In this document: piece after piece, positions 26,256 through 33,218 of the stretch
Layout of the letters: each line of letters opens with the position of its first letter
How positions within the stretch are numbered: position 1 is the stretch's first letter
NCBI GenBank assembly: GCA_964447285.1
Contig: CAYURO010000003.1
Location: forward strand, 62,001 to 126,000
From: CAJBNH01 sp964447285
GTDB lineage: Bacteria > Myxococcota_A > UBA9042
Length of the DNA: 64,000 nucleotides
Direction of reading: 5' to 3'
The notes under the pieces: generated by a model
Seen by the model: only the letters and a program-made list of their open reading frames with translations
What the model was told of the DNA's origin: nothing
The model's database searches: none
Program-made: the position numbers and the translations under genes

Positions 26256-26284
26256 TTGACATGCGGGTGGTTCTCGCCTTGTTT
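26256..26284 (+). promoter_or_regulatory. Candidate -35 box for dnaJ
   Basis: CTTGACA with a weak -10 (TTGTTT) 17 bp downstream, about 60 bases before the dnaJ ATG. The CTTGA start would also suit a heat-shock sigma factor, but no CCCCAT-type -10 is present. Confidence 0.3.
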
Positions 26285-26342
26285 GCGCCCGCGGCACGGC
26301 GTGCCCGACAAGTGGTGTCTGGCGCAACGGGAGAAGCGGGCG

Positions 26343-27416
26343 ATGGCGAAGCGCGACTACTATGAGGTTCTCGAGCTGCCGCGCGACGCGACGGACGCCG
26401 ACATCAAGAAGGCCTTCCGCAAGGCCGCCATGACACATCACCCCGACCGCAACCCGGGAGACAAGGCGGCCGAGGAGCGTTTCAAGGAGTGCGCCGAGGC
26501 CTACGAGATACTCAGCGACGCCCAAAAGCGCGCTCGTTACGACCGCTTCGGCCATTCTGCATTTGAAGGCGGCGGTGGTCCCGCCAGCAGCTCCTACCGG
26601 TCGATGGACGACTTGTTCAGCCACTTCGGCGACCTCTTCGGCGACATCTTCGGCGGCAGCAGGGGCCGCGGCGGCGCGAGCAACCGGCCCTCCCGCGGCA
26701 GCGACCTGCGCTACGACCTGGGCTTGCATCTGGAAGAAGCCGTTTCGGGCGTGCGCAAGGAGATTGTCATCCCGCGCCTCGAACCCTGCGAGACCTGCCA
26801 CGGCACGGGCGCCAAGGCGGGCACCAAAGCCGAGTCTTGTGGTCAGTGCCAGGGACGCGGTCAAGTCGCACACAGCCAAGGACCTTTCCTGTTTACGGTC
26901 ACTTGCCCCAGCTGCCAGGGAGAGGGACGCATCCTGCGGCCTGCCGACCGCTGCGGCTCTTGCGGCGGCGCGGGCCAGAAGCGGGTCGAACGCAAGGTGG
27001 CCGTCAAGGTTCCGCCCGGCGTTGACACGGGTACCCGGCTGCGAATCTCAGGCGAGGGCGAGAAGGGCGAACGGGGCGGGCCACTCGGCGATCTGTACGT
27101 AGTGCTGTCGGTCGAGCCGCACGACACGTTCCAGCGCGACGGCGACGATCTGCACTGTGAGGTCGACGTGCACGTGGTTCAGGCCGTGCTGGGCGCGACG
27201 ATCGACGTCCCCTTGGTCGACAGCGGCACCGAGGCGGTCAAGTTGCCGGCCGGCATCCAGCCCGGCGAGCAGGTGCGCATCCGCGGCAAGGGCGTGCCCC
27301 ATCTGGGCGGCAGCGGCCGAGGCGACCTGTTCGCCCATGTGCGGGTGGTCGTGCCGCGCAAGCTGTCGTCAGAGCAGCGCGAGCTCTTCGAGAAGCTCCA
27401 AAATACATTGGGTTAG
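26343..27416 (+). CDS. dnaJ: Chaperone DnaJ
   Basis: 357 residues. The J domain has HPD (33-35). A Gly/Phe-rich linker follows (GDLFGDIFGGSRGRGG). The zinc-binding domain has four CxxCxGxG-type repeats (CETCHGTG, CGQCQGRG, CPSCQGEG, CGSCGGAG). Two substrate-binding beta domains end the protein (VKVPPGVDTGTRLRISGEGE). DnaJ delivers unfolded proteins to DnaK and stimulates its ATPase. The ATG at 26343 matches the conserved MAKRDYYEVL start; longer frames to 26256 are non-coding. There is no grpE or dnaK nearby, so it stands alone or is followed by rplY. Confidence 0.96.
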   Translation: MAKRDYYEVLELPRDATDADIKKAFRKAAMTHHPDRNPGDKAAEERFKECAEAYEILSDAQKRARYDRFGHSAFEGGGGPASSSYRSMDDLFSHFGDLFGDIFGGSRGRGGASNRPSRGSDLRYDLGLHLEEAVSGVRKEIVIPRLEPCETCHGTGAKAGTKAESCGQCQGRGQVAHSQGPFLFTVTCPSCQGEGRILRPADRCGSCGGAGQKRVERKVAVKVPPGVDTGTRLRISGEGEKGERGGPLGDLYVVLSVEPHDTFQRDGDDLHCEVDVHVVQAVLGATIDVPLVDSGTEAVKLPAGIQPGEQVRIRGKGVPHLGGSGRGDLFAHVRVVVPRKLSSEQRELFEKLQNTLG

Positions 27417-27437
27417 CCAGAACCTCGCGCTTCCGGG

Positions 27438-27453
27438 CCCCGCAACCGCGGGG
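27438..27453 (+). terminator. Short GC hairpin after dnaJ
   Basis: CCCCGC-AACC-GCGGGG is a perfect 6-bp stem 20 bases after the dnaJ stop. No T-run follows, so it may be a weak or Rho-assisted terminator. Confidence 0.35.
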
Positions 27454-27507
27454 ACTCGGTCGTGAGGACAGGAACCGTGTCCAGCACGGACAGCCCCGAC
27501 CGCCCGA

Positions 27508-27535
27508 TTGACTTTGCGCAATCGATCTCTATACT
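27508..27535 (+). promoter_or_regulatory. Strong sigma-70-type promoter for rplY
   Basis: TTGACT, 16-bp spacer, TATACT. It lies 170 bases before the rplY ATG and separates rplY from dnaJ. Confidence 0.65.
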
Positions 27536-27707
27536 CGCAGGCCCCGCGTTTCTGACGCGACCCCGTCCGGCACGCCCGGATCCACGGTCGGAACGTCACT
27601 TCGCGAGAGAGTCTGCAGCGTTGCAGATCAAGCCGGCCCGGCATTGTCCGGTCCCGGGGCCCACGATGGGCGATCACGCAGGCAGGCCACCCCAGCACGG
27701 AGTGTCC

Positions 27708-28307
27708 ATGAACACCGTCCAGATTCAGGTCAAGTCCCGTTACCTGTCCGGCAGCGATGTCGCCAAGAAGGTGCGTCGCGCCGGCCTGCTGCCCGCCGTC
27801 GTGTATGGTGGCGGCTCCGCGGCCAAGTCCGTCGTCGTCGAGCCCCGCCCGCTGCGCAAGGGTCTGCAGGGACCGTACGGTCGCAATCAGCTGTTCTCAC
27901 TCGTGATCGATGGCGAGGTCGGCGAGCAGCTGGCGGTCGCCAAGGAAGTGCAGCTGCACCCGGTCACCCGCGAGCTGCGCCACGTCGACTTCCTCCGCGT
28001 CACCGCCGAGACCCGCATCGAAGTCACGCTGCCCGTCACGCTGGTCGGCCGTTCCGCAGGTCAGAAAGCCGGCGGTCGCCTTGAGCACATCACGCGCTTC
28101 GTCCGCGTCGCTTGCACCCCGGCCACGCTGCAGCAGAAGGTCGAGATCGACATCACGCCGTTCGACAACGGCTACGCGATGTTCGTCGAGGACCTGCCGC
28201 TGCCCGCTGGTGTCACGCCGGTGTTCAAGAAGCGCTTCAAGATCTTTGAGGTCTTCTCCGTCAAGCTTGAGGCCGTGGCCCCGGGCGACGAAAAGAAGGC
28301 CAAGTAA
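27708..28307 (+). CDS. rplY: 50S ribosomal protein L25 (CTC family)
   Basis: 199 residues, the long CTC form with an N-terminal 5S-rRNA-binding L25 domain (about 5-95, ...KKVRRAGLLPAVVYGGG...) and a C-terminal TL5-like beta domain (about 97-190). The C-terminus is Lys-rich. The ATG at 27708 has CGGAG in front; the frame is open further upstream to 27462 but without L25 similarity. The rplY-pth order with pth 72 bases downstream is common. Confidence 0.94.
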   Translation: MNTVQIQVKSRYLSGSDVAKKVRRAGLLPAVVYGGGSAAKSVVVEPRPLRKGLQGPYGRNQLFSLVIDGEVGEQLAVAKEVQLHPVTRELRHVDFLRVTAETRIEVTLPVTLVGRSAGQKAGGRLEHITRFVRVACTPATLQQKVEIDITPFDNGYAMFVEDLPLPAGVTPVFKKRFKIFEVFSVKLEAVAPGDEKKAK

Positions 28308-28379
28308 TCCAGGCACTCCGGCCGTCCGGACCACCTGAGGGAGACCTGTGCGGCCTCCCGGTGGCTCCACGCGCCTCAC

Positions 28380-29021
28380 ATGGGCGAAGCGATGGCTGAG
28401 AAGACTCCTGTCACCGATGCTCCTATCCGCGCCATCGCGGCGCTCGGCAACCCGGGCCGCAAGTACGCGGAGACGCGACACAACGTGGGCTGGATGGTCG
28501 TGGACCTGCTGGCAAGACGCCAAGGGGCGAGCTGGCAGACACGTTTCCAGGGCGAGTTCACCAAGCTGCGGTTCGGCTCGACCGACGTGGCGGTGCTCAA
28601 GCCCGGCAGCTTCATGAACCTGAGCGGTCACCCCGTGCAGGCCATGTGCGCGTTTCTGGGCATCGCGCCCGAAGAGCTGCTCGTGATCCACGACGACCTG
28701 GACCTCGCGTTCGGTCGCACGCAGATCAAGGCGGGTGGTGGTCACGGCGGGCACAACGGCCTGCGGTCCATCATTGCCCAGTTCGCCCAGAACGGCTTTG
28801 TCCGGGTCCGGGTGGGCATCGGGCGACCCGACGAGGCGGATGCAGCGGATCATGTGCTGTCGCCGTTCTTGCCGCACGAGCGGACCGAGCTGGGGCAGGT
28901 GATCGAGCGGGCCGCAGAGGCGGTAGACGCGATCGTGCAGGACGGTGTTCGACCGGCGATGAACCGGTACAACACCGTCGCGAAGGAGAAGCCGCCGGCT
29001 GAGGCCAAGGCGGCGAAATAG
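28380..29021 (+). CDS. pth: Peptidyl-tRNA hydrolase
   Basis: 213 residues. Pth releases tRNA from stalled peptidyl-tRNA. Key residues are visible: LGNPGRKY (Asn), the catalytic His in TRHNVGW, Asn in SFMNLSG and Asp in HDDLDLAFG, plus GGGHGGHNGLRS. The C-terminal 15 residues are an Ala/Lys/Pro tail. ATGs at 28380 and 28392 are both possible and neither has a strong Shine-Dalgarno. rplY lies upstream and the rpsF cluster downstream. Confidence 0.95.
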   Translation: MGEAMAEKTPVTDAPIRAIAALGNPGRKYAETRHNVGWMVVDLLARRQGASWQTRFQGEFTKLRFGSTDVAVLKPGSFMNLSGHPVQAMCAFLGIAPEELLVIHDDLDLAFGRTQIKAGGGHGGHNGLRSIIAQFAQNGFVRVRVGIGRPDEADAADHVLSPFLPHERTELGQVIERAAEAVDAIVQDGVRPAMNRYNTVAKEKPPAEAKAAK

Positions 29022-29229
29022 AACGAGGTTGCGGCTGGGTCGTCCTGGTCGTGGCCGAACCGGTGGGCGGCAGGTCTGCGCCACCGGGACTGCGTCGGGA
29101 GGTCCGGCGCGGTCGGCTCCTCGCTCGTCAACCAAAGGAACCGGCGCTCTCGGGCAAGGGTTTCCAAGGATGTCGGGCGAACGCGAGGGCTGGATTGCAG
29201 CCGTCGCGGAACCGAGGGGAGAGTTTTCC

Positions 29230-29706
29230 ATGCTGGTTCGTATGTACGAGACGATCTTCATCACGCGTCTCGAGACCGAGGCAGAGGCCGTCGAGAAATT
29301 GCACGGCCGTCTGACCAAGGCGCTCGAAACGTTGGGTGGAGCCGAGTTGAAGCTGGCCGACTGGGGCAAGCGCAAGCTGGCCTACGAGATCAATCGCCAG
29401 AAGAAGGGCAATTACTGGTACTTCGGGTACGTCTCCACGCCGGAGTTCGTCGCCGAGTGCGAGCGTCAGCTCCGCCTGTCGACCGAGGTTCTGCGCTACC
29501 AGACGGTGCGTCTGTCCGAGCTCGACCAGTTCGAGGCATTCGACATCGAGGCCGAGCGCAAGCGCGTCGAGGGCCTCACGCCGGAGCGCGAAGAGGACGA
29601 GGAAGAGCAGTACCTGCGCCGTCAGAGCGAGGACGGCTACCGCGGCGGTCGTGACCGCGGCGGTCGCCATGACGACGACGACGACAACGAAGAGGAGGCC
29701 GTATGA
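29230..29706 (+). CDS. rpsF: 30S ribosomal protein S6 with acidic/RG-rich tail
   Basis: 158 residues. S6 normally has about 95-135. The fold is intact over residues 1-105 (MYETIFITRLE, LADWGKRKLAYEINRQKKGNYW). The tail is charged, with an acidic stretch, RGGRDRGGR and a run of Asp/Glu before the stop. S6 binds S18 on the 30S platform. The start at 29230 has GGGGAGAG nine bases upstream; an ATG at 29242 is also possible. The stop overlaps the rpsR ATG (ATGA). The 208-bp leader (29022-29229) has room for an S6:S18-binding autoregulatory element, but I could not identify one with certainty. Confidence 0.95.
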   Translation: MLVRMYETIFITRLETEAEAVEKLHGRLTKALETLGGAELKLADWGKRKLAYEINRQKKGNYWYFGYVSTPEFVAECERQLRLSTEVLRYQTVRLSELDQFEAFDIEAERKRVEGLTPEREEDEEEQYLRRQSEDGYRGGRDRGGRHDDDDDNEEEAV

Positions 29707-29954
29707 AGCCCGCCGAACCCACACGTCAGCGCCGCTTCGGCCGCCGCAAGGTTTGCCCCTTCTGCGCCGACAAGACGCTGTACATCGATTACAAGACCCC
29801 GAGTATGCTCAAGCGGTTCATCTCCGAGCGCGGCAAGATCGTTCCGCGTCGCATCTCGGGCGTGTGTGCTCCGCATCAGCGCTCGTTGCAGACCGCCATC
29901 AAGCGGGCTCGCATCGTGGCGTTCATGCCGTACTCCAGCTCGACTGCGGACTAG
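29703..29954 (+). CDS. rpsR: 30S ribosomal protein S18
   Basis: 83 residues. The family motif is clear: RRKVCPFCADK, DYKTPSMLKRFISERGKIVPRRISGVCAPHQ. The CPFC motif plus Cys in SGVCAPHQ form the usual zinc-type set. S18 pairs with S6. Its ATG overlaps the rpsF stop and rplI follows after 9 bases. Confidence 0.97.
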   Translation: MKPAEPTRQRRFGRRKVCPFCADKTLYIDYKTPSMLKRFISERGKIVPRRISGVCAPHQRSLQTAIKRARIVAFMPYSSSTAD

Positions 29955-29963
29955 GAGGTCGCC

Positions 29964-30413
29964 ATGAAAGTCATTCTCCGTGAGAACGTGCCGAACGTCG
30001 GCAAGATCGGCGACATCCTGACCGTGGCCGATGGCTTCGGGCGCAACTACCTGTTGCCCCGCGGTCTGGCGCTGTTGGCCAACGAGCGTAACGTGCACGA
30101 GCTCGAGCACAACAAGCGTGTCGCGGCTTCGCGGCTGGCCAAGGCTCGCGCCGGGGCCAAGTCGGTGGCTGACAACATGTCGAACGTCAAGCTTTCCGTC
30201 ACCCGTCATGCGGGTGAGGACGGCCGGTTGTTCGGCTCCGTCACCACGCGCGAGGTCGCCGACCTGCTGGCCGAACAGGGCTACAGCGTCGATCGTCGCG
30301 ACATCGTGATGCCTGACAACATCAAGGCCGTGGGCGAGTACGCCGTCACCGTCAAGCTGCACAGCGACGTCGCTGCCAAGCTGACCCTGACCGTCATCGC
30401 CGACGCCGAGTAG
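29964..30413 (+). CDS. rplI: 50S ribosomal protein L9
   Basis: 149 residues, the standard length. The N-terminal rRNA-binding domain has MKVILRENVPNVGKIGDI and the signature DGFGRNYLLPRGLA. A long helix and the C-terminal domain with LFGSVTTREVADLL follow. The ATG has a perfect TAGGAGG. It is the last gene of the S6-S18-L9 transcript and is followed by two hairpins. Confidence 0.97.
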   Translation: MKVILRENVPNVGKIGDILTVADGFGRNYLLPRGLALLANERNVHELEHNKRVAASRLAKARAGAKSVADNMSNVKLSVTRHAGEDGRLFGSVTTREVADLLAEQGYSVDRRDIVMPDNIKAVGEYAVTVKLHSDVAAKLTLTVIADAE

Positions 30414-30417
30414 TTCG

Positions 30418-30435
30418 GATTCCCGCAAGGGAATC
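30418..30435 (+). terminator. Hairpin directly after rplI
   Basis: GATTCCC-GCAA-GGGAATC is a perfect 7-bp stem with a stable GCAA tetraloop, starting 5 bases after the stop. A partial T-run (GTTTCTTG) follows. Confidence 0.6.
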
Positions 30436-30448
30436 GCGTTTCTTGTGG

Positions 30449-30492
30449 GAGCCCCTGCCGTCCTTTCGGGCGGTGGGGGCTCTTGCTTTTTG
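30449..30492 (+). terminator. Strong intrinsic terminator of the rpsF-rpsR-rplI operon
   Basis: A 15-bp stem (30449-30463 with 30468-30482, two or three G-T wobbles) and a TTTC loop are followed by TTGCTTTTTG. It lies between the convergent rplI and exbD-type genes. Confidence 0.85.
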
Positions 30493-30495
30493 TGG

Positions 30496-30945
30496 CTACG
30501 GCTGCTGTGACCGGGTGCCCAGGCCGATGTTGCGCACACCCAGCGACTGAAGCTCGAGGATCGTCTCCATCACCTTCGAGTAGGACAGCCTTTCGTCTGC
30601 CTCGACGCGGACTTGCAAGTCGGGTTCGCGCCCCAGGCGATCGGTGAGGTCCTTGGTCATCGACCGCCACTCGGTCGCTGCGCCGTTCTGGAACAGCAGG
30701 CCGTCGGCGTTGATCTGCACGACCATCTCAGACTTGGGCGGCTGGTCGGTCACCGAACTGCCGCTGGGCAGTTGCAGCTCGACCTGCGTCCCGGCGTCGG
30801 CGCGACCGGACTCGACGTACACGCCGGCCGAGACCATGAAGACGATCAGCAGCACCAGCACGACGTCGATCAGCGACGTCAGGTTCAGCTCGACGTTCTC
30901 GGGCATGTCGAGTTCGGGCCGGTCGTCCCAATCAGGCCGTGACAT
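30496..30945 (-). CDS. ExbD/TolR-family biopolymer transport protein
   Basis: 149 residues. One N-terminal membrane helix (LTSLIDVVLVLLIVFMVSAG) holds the proton-pathway Asp of the family (SLIDVVL). The rest is periplasmic, with the ...VRVEADERLSYSKVMETILELQSLGVRNIGL... fold. It works with an ExbB/TolQ-type protein as a proton-driven motor for TonB- or Tol-type envelope energisation. Which of the two is unclear, because tonB, tolA and pal are absent here. The start is the ATG at 30945, with GAGG seven bases upstream; it overlaps the exbB-type gene by 14 bases. Confidence 0.9.
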   Translation of the reverse strand: MSRPDWDDRPELDMPENVELNLTSLIDVVLVLLIVFMVSAGVYVESGRADAGTQVELQLPSGSSVTDQPPKSEMVVQINADGLLFQNGAATEWRSMTKDLTDRLGREPDLQVRVEADERLSYSKVMETILELQSLGVRNIGLGTRSQQP

Positions 30946-31666
30946 GGGATGCCTCGTCGGCCTTGGGGGTGGCGACGGGGGCAACGCCCAGCGTCTTCTC
31001 AAGGTTGCCGAGCGCTTGAGCTGGGACACGAGCCAGAGCGTCCGCGACGTCCTCGACCAGCACCTGCACCTCCAGCACGGCGCGATTCAACTGCGCCCGC
31101 AGCAACTGGTGCATCAGCACGACCACGATGGCGACCAGGATACCCGCGGCGGTCGTCACCAGCGCCTCGGACACGCCGGTGGCGACGACTTCCATGCCGC
31201 CCATGCCGCTGCGGCCGATGTCGCGCAGGGCCTGCATCACGCCCAGCACGGTGCCGAACAGACCCAAGAACGGCGACATGGTGCCCAAGGTGGCGAGCAT
31301 CCCCAGACCGCGCCTGAGCTTCAGCGACAGCCTTCGGGTGTCCCTGCTCATTTCGGACTGGATGTCGTCGCGGGGAGCGTGGCGCAACGTGGCTTCAATG
31401 CCGCGCATCAGCACGGTCGACAGCCCGGCGGGCGCGCTGGCACAGGCCTTGACGAGTCCGGGCATGTTTCCGGCGGCGGCAGCGTCATGGATCTGGCGCT
31501 CGAGTGTGCGAATTTGGCCGATCAGGCTAAAGACGACGAACAGGCGTTCGAGAAACAGCGTGATGCCGAACACCGCCACGGCCGCGATGGCGTACATGGT
31601 CGGGCCGCCCAGCTGGAACAGGTGTTGCAAGTCGGTCACGATGTGTCGTCGCTCCTGCGGCCTCAT
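30932..31666 (-). CDS. MotA/TolQ/ExbB-family proton channel protein
   Basis: 244 residues. Three membrane helices: about 15-38, about 120-145 (GMLATLGTMSPFLGLFGTVLGVMQAL, the family signature) and about 158-185. The conserved Thr and Pro/Gly residues in the second and third helices are present. The partner overlaps it downstream. An ATG at 31666 is used here; a GTG at 31639 with AGGAG 12 bases upstream is an alternative. A TATAGA -10 box (31687-31692) with a weak TTTCCG -35 lies just upstream. Confidence 0.9.
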   Translation of the reverse strand: MRPQERRHIVTDLQHLFQLGGPTMYAIAAVAVFGITLFLERLFVVFSLIGQIRTLERQIHDAAAAGNMPGLVKACASAPAGLSTVLMRGIEATLRHAPRDDIQSEMSRDTRRLSLKLRRGLGMLATLGTMSPFLGLFGTVLGVMQALRDIGRSGMGGMEVVATGVSEALVTTAAGILVAIVVVLMHQLLRAQLNRAVLEVQVLVEDVADALARVPAQALGNLEKTLGVAPVATPKADEASHVTA

Positions 31667-31760
31667 CCTGCGGTGGGCCTTGCGTTTCTATAGCACTCCC
31701 CCGGACTGCCGGAAAGGACAGGCTGCCCGCGGGCTTTGCGGTTGACACGCGTCCCTGCCG

Positions 31761-31789
31761 TTGACACACCCATGCCCCGCCCGCATCGT
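31761..31789 (+). promoter_or_regulatory. Candidate promoter for the nrnA-BFD-SWIM cluster
   Basis: Perfect TTGACA, 17-bp spacer, CATCGT. A second TTGACA lies 19 bases upstream (31742-31747), forming a direct repeat with it. Confidence 0.4.
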
Positions 31790-31849
31790 GTGCAACACCC
31801 CTGCCGTCCCGGCATTCCTGCCTGGTCGCCCACGCCCCTTGGAGTCTTC

Positions 31850-32851
31850 GTGCGCCTTTCCGGTCTTCCCATCGCCCCTTGGTTCCTCGAGCGGGTCTCG
31901 CAGGCTCAGTCGATTGCCCTGATGACGCATGTGGGGCCCGACGCGGACGGACTGGGCAGCCAGATCGCGTTCGCGTTGGCGGCCCGCCGTGCCGGCAAGC
32001 AAGTGTGCATCGTCAATGAGGATCCGCTGCCGCCTCGCTACGCCTGGCTCGACCCTGAGCATGTGGTTGGCGGGTTCGAGCAGGATGTCGGTCGGCTGGC
32101 AGGCGTGGACCTGGGCCTTATCTTCGACGCCCACGAGCCCGAGCGCGCGGACCGACCCGCGAAATGGCTACGCGAGCGTGGCGTGGACGTTTGGGTCGTC
32201 GACCACCACCACGTGTCTCCGTCGCTGGACGTGACCGGCGTAGTGGCCACAGGCTTTTCGTCGTCAGGAGAGCTGGTCTACCGGCTGCTGCAGGCGCTGG
32301 GCTGGTCCGTCGATGCGCAGGTGGCGCTGGGGCTCTACGCGGCGATCAGCTTCGACACCGGCTCGTTCCGCTTTCTGCGCAACCAAGGCGATACGCTGCG
32401 GGTGGCGGCCGAGCTGCTCGACACCGGCCTCGACACCAACCCGATCCAGGAGGCGCTTTGGGCCAGTCGACCGCGCGATGAGGTGGTGCTGCTGGGGCGG
32501 ATTCTGGCGCAGACCAGGTTCGCCGCGGGCGGTCGAGTGGCGTATGCCGCGCTGGACGCCTCGATCCAGGACGGTCTGGACGTGGCGCCCGACGCGATTG
32601 GCGAGACGATCCCCACCCTTGTCGGCATCGAGGGGGTGCAGGTCGCGATGATGCTGAAGCCTTCGCGCCATCCGGGGGAGTGGAAGCTGTCGCTGCGGTC
32701 CAAGGCGATGACGCCGATCGGGCAGGTGGCCCGGCGGCGCGGCGGCGGCGGACATGACCATGCTGCGGGCGCCACGCTGAACGGCGACCTCATGGCGCTG
32801 TGCGCAGAGCTGTTGGCGGAGATCGAGGCCGAGCTGCCGCCCCAGCCCTAG
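31850..32851 (+). CDS. nrnA: DHH-family phosphoesterase, NrnA-like oligoribonuclease/pAp phosphatase
   Basis: 333 residues. The DHH domain has HVGPDADGLGSQIA (near 27), the motif-III VVDHHHVS (near 117) and Asp-rich loops. The DHHA1 domain ends with RRRGGGGHDHAAGATL (near 300). NrnA-like proteins degrade nanoRNAs to mononucleotides and dephosphorylate 3'-phosphoadenosine 5'-phosphate; the substrate here is inferred. The start is a GTG at 31850 preceded by TTGGAG; the frame upstream to 31736 lacks coding character and overlaps the promoter candidate. The next two genes follow closely. Confidence 0.9.
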   Translation: MRLSGLPIAPWFLERVSQAQSIALMTHVGPDADGLGSQIAFALAARRAGKQVCIVNEDPLPPRYAWLDPEHVVGGFEQDVGRLAGVDLGLIFDAHEPERADRPAKWLRERGVDVWVVDHHHVSPSLDVTGVVATGFSSSGELVYRLLQALGWSVDAQVALGLYAAISFDTGSFRFLRNQGDTLRVAAELLDTGLDTNPIQEALWASRPRDEVVLLGRILAQTRFAAGGRVAYAALDASIQDGLDVAPDAIGETIPTLVGIEGVQVAMMLKPSRHPGEWKLSLRSKAMTPIGQVARRRGGGGHDHAAGATLNGDLMALCAELLAEIEAELPPQP

Positions 32852-32909
32852 CAGGGTGTGCGGACGCGGACGACGCCGCACAGAAACGGCAAGCCGCGGG
32901 GGATGTTGC

Positions 32910-33218
32910 GTGGGCCGTTACGACATCTACTTGGGAGACGCGTCCCGCCGCGACGGCAAAGGCCCGTTCCGCGCACGTGCGGCCGACGGGCCACTGGCTT
33001 GCTTCTGCAATAACGTCTCGATTCGACGCATCCAGCAGGCCACGGATGACGGTGCCCGAACGTTGGGAGACCTGTTTGACGCAACCTCAGCGGGCTGCGG
33101 GCCGTGCGGGGGAACTTGCCAGCCGCGGTTGGTCCAGCTGCTGATCGAGGCGCGTACGAAGGCAGGTGAGGCTACGCAAGGGCAGGTGGCGGCGAAGGAA
33201 GTGGCGCGTGAAGAGTGA
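32910..33218 (+). CDS. Small BFD-like [2Fe-2S] protein
   Basis: About 102 residues. A single bacterioferritin-associated-ferredoxin-like domain has CFCNNVSIRRIQQA and then GCGPCGGTCQPRL, supplying the CxC and CxxC ligands plus one extra Cys. BFD domains carry a [2Fe-2S] cluster in ferredoxin Bfd, nitrite reductase and NifU. The first ~30 residues and the last ~20 are family-specific tails. The start is inferred as the GTG at 32910, with GGGGGA upstream; the frame extends to 32856. It overlaps the SWIM gene by 11 bases. Partner and role unknown. Confidence 0.8.
   Translation: MGRYDIYLGDASRRDGKGPFRARAADGPLACFCNNVSIRRIQQATDDGARTLGDLFDATSAGCGPCGGTCQPRLVQLLIEARTKAGEATQGQVAAKEVAREE

Larger units (their letters stand above)
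25981..26342. other. 362-bp divergent intergenic region between rpoN and dnaJ
   Basis: It holds a good minus-strand promoter for rpoN and a TTGACA -35-like box for dnaJ, listed separately. Nothing else convincing was found: no RNA gene, repeat or conserved reading frame. Confidence 0.5.

Noticed and set aside
29022..29229. S6:S18 autoregulatory leader RNA
   Set aside because: CCG triplets are present in the rpsF leader, but I could not draw the conserved fold reliably, so no feature is claimed.
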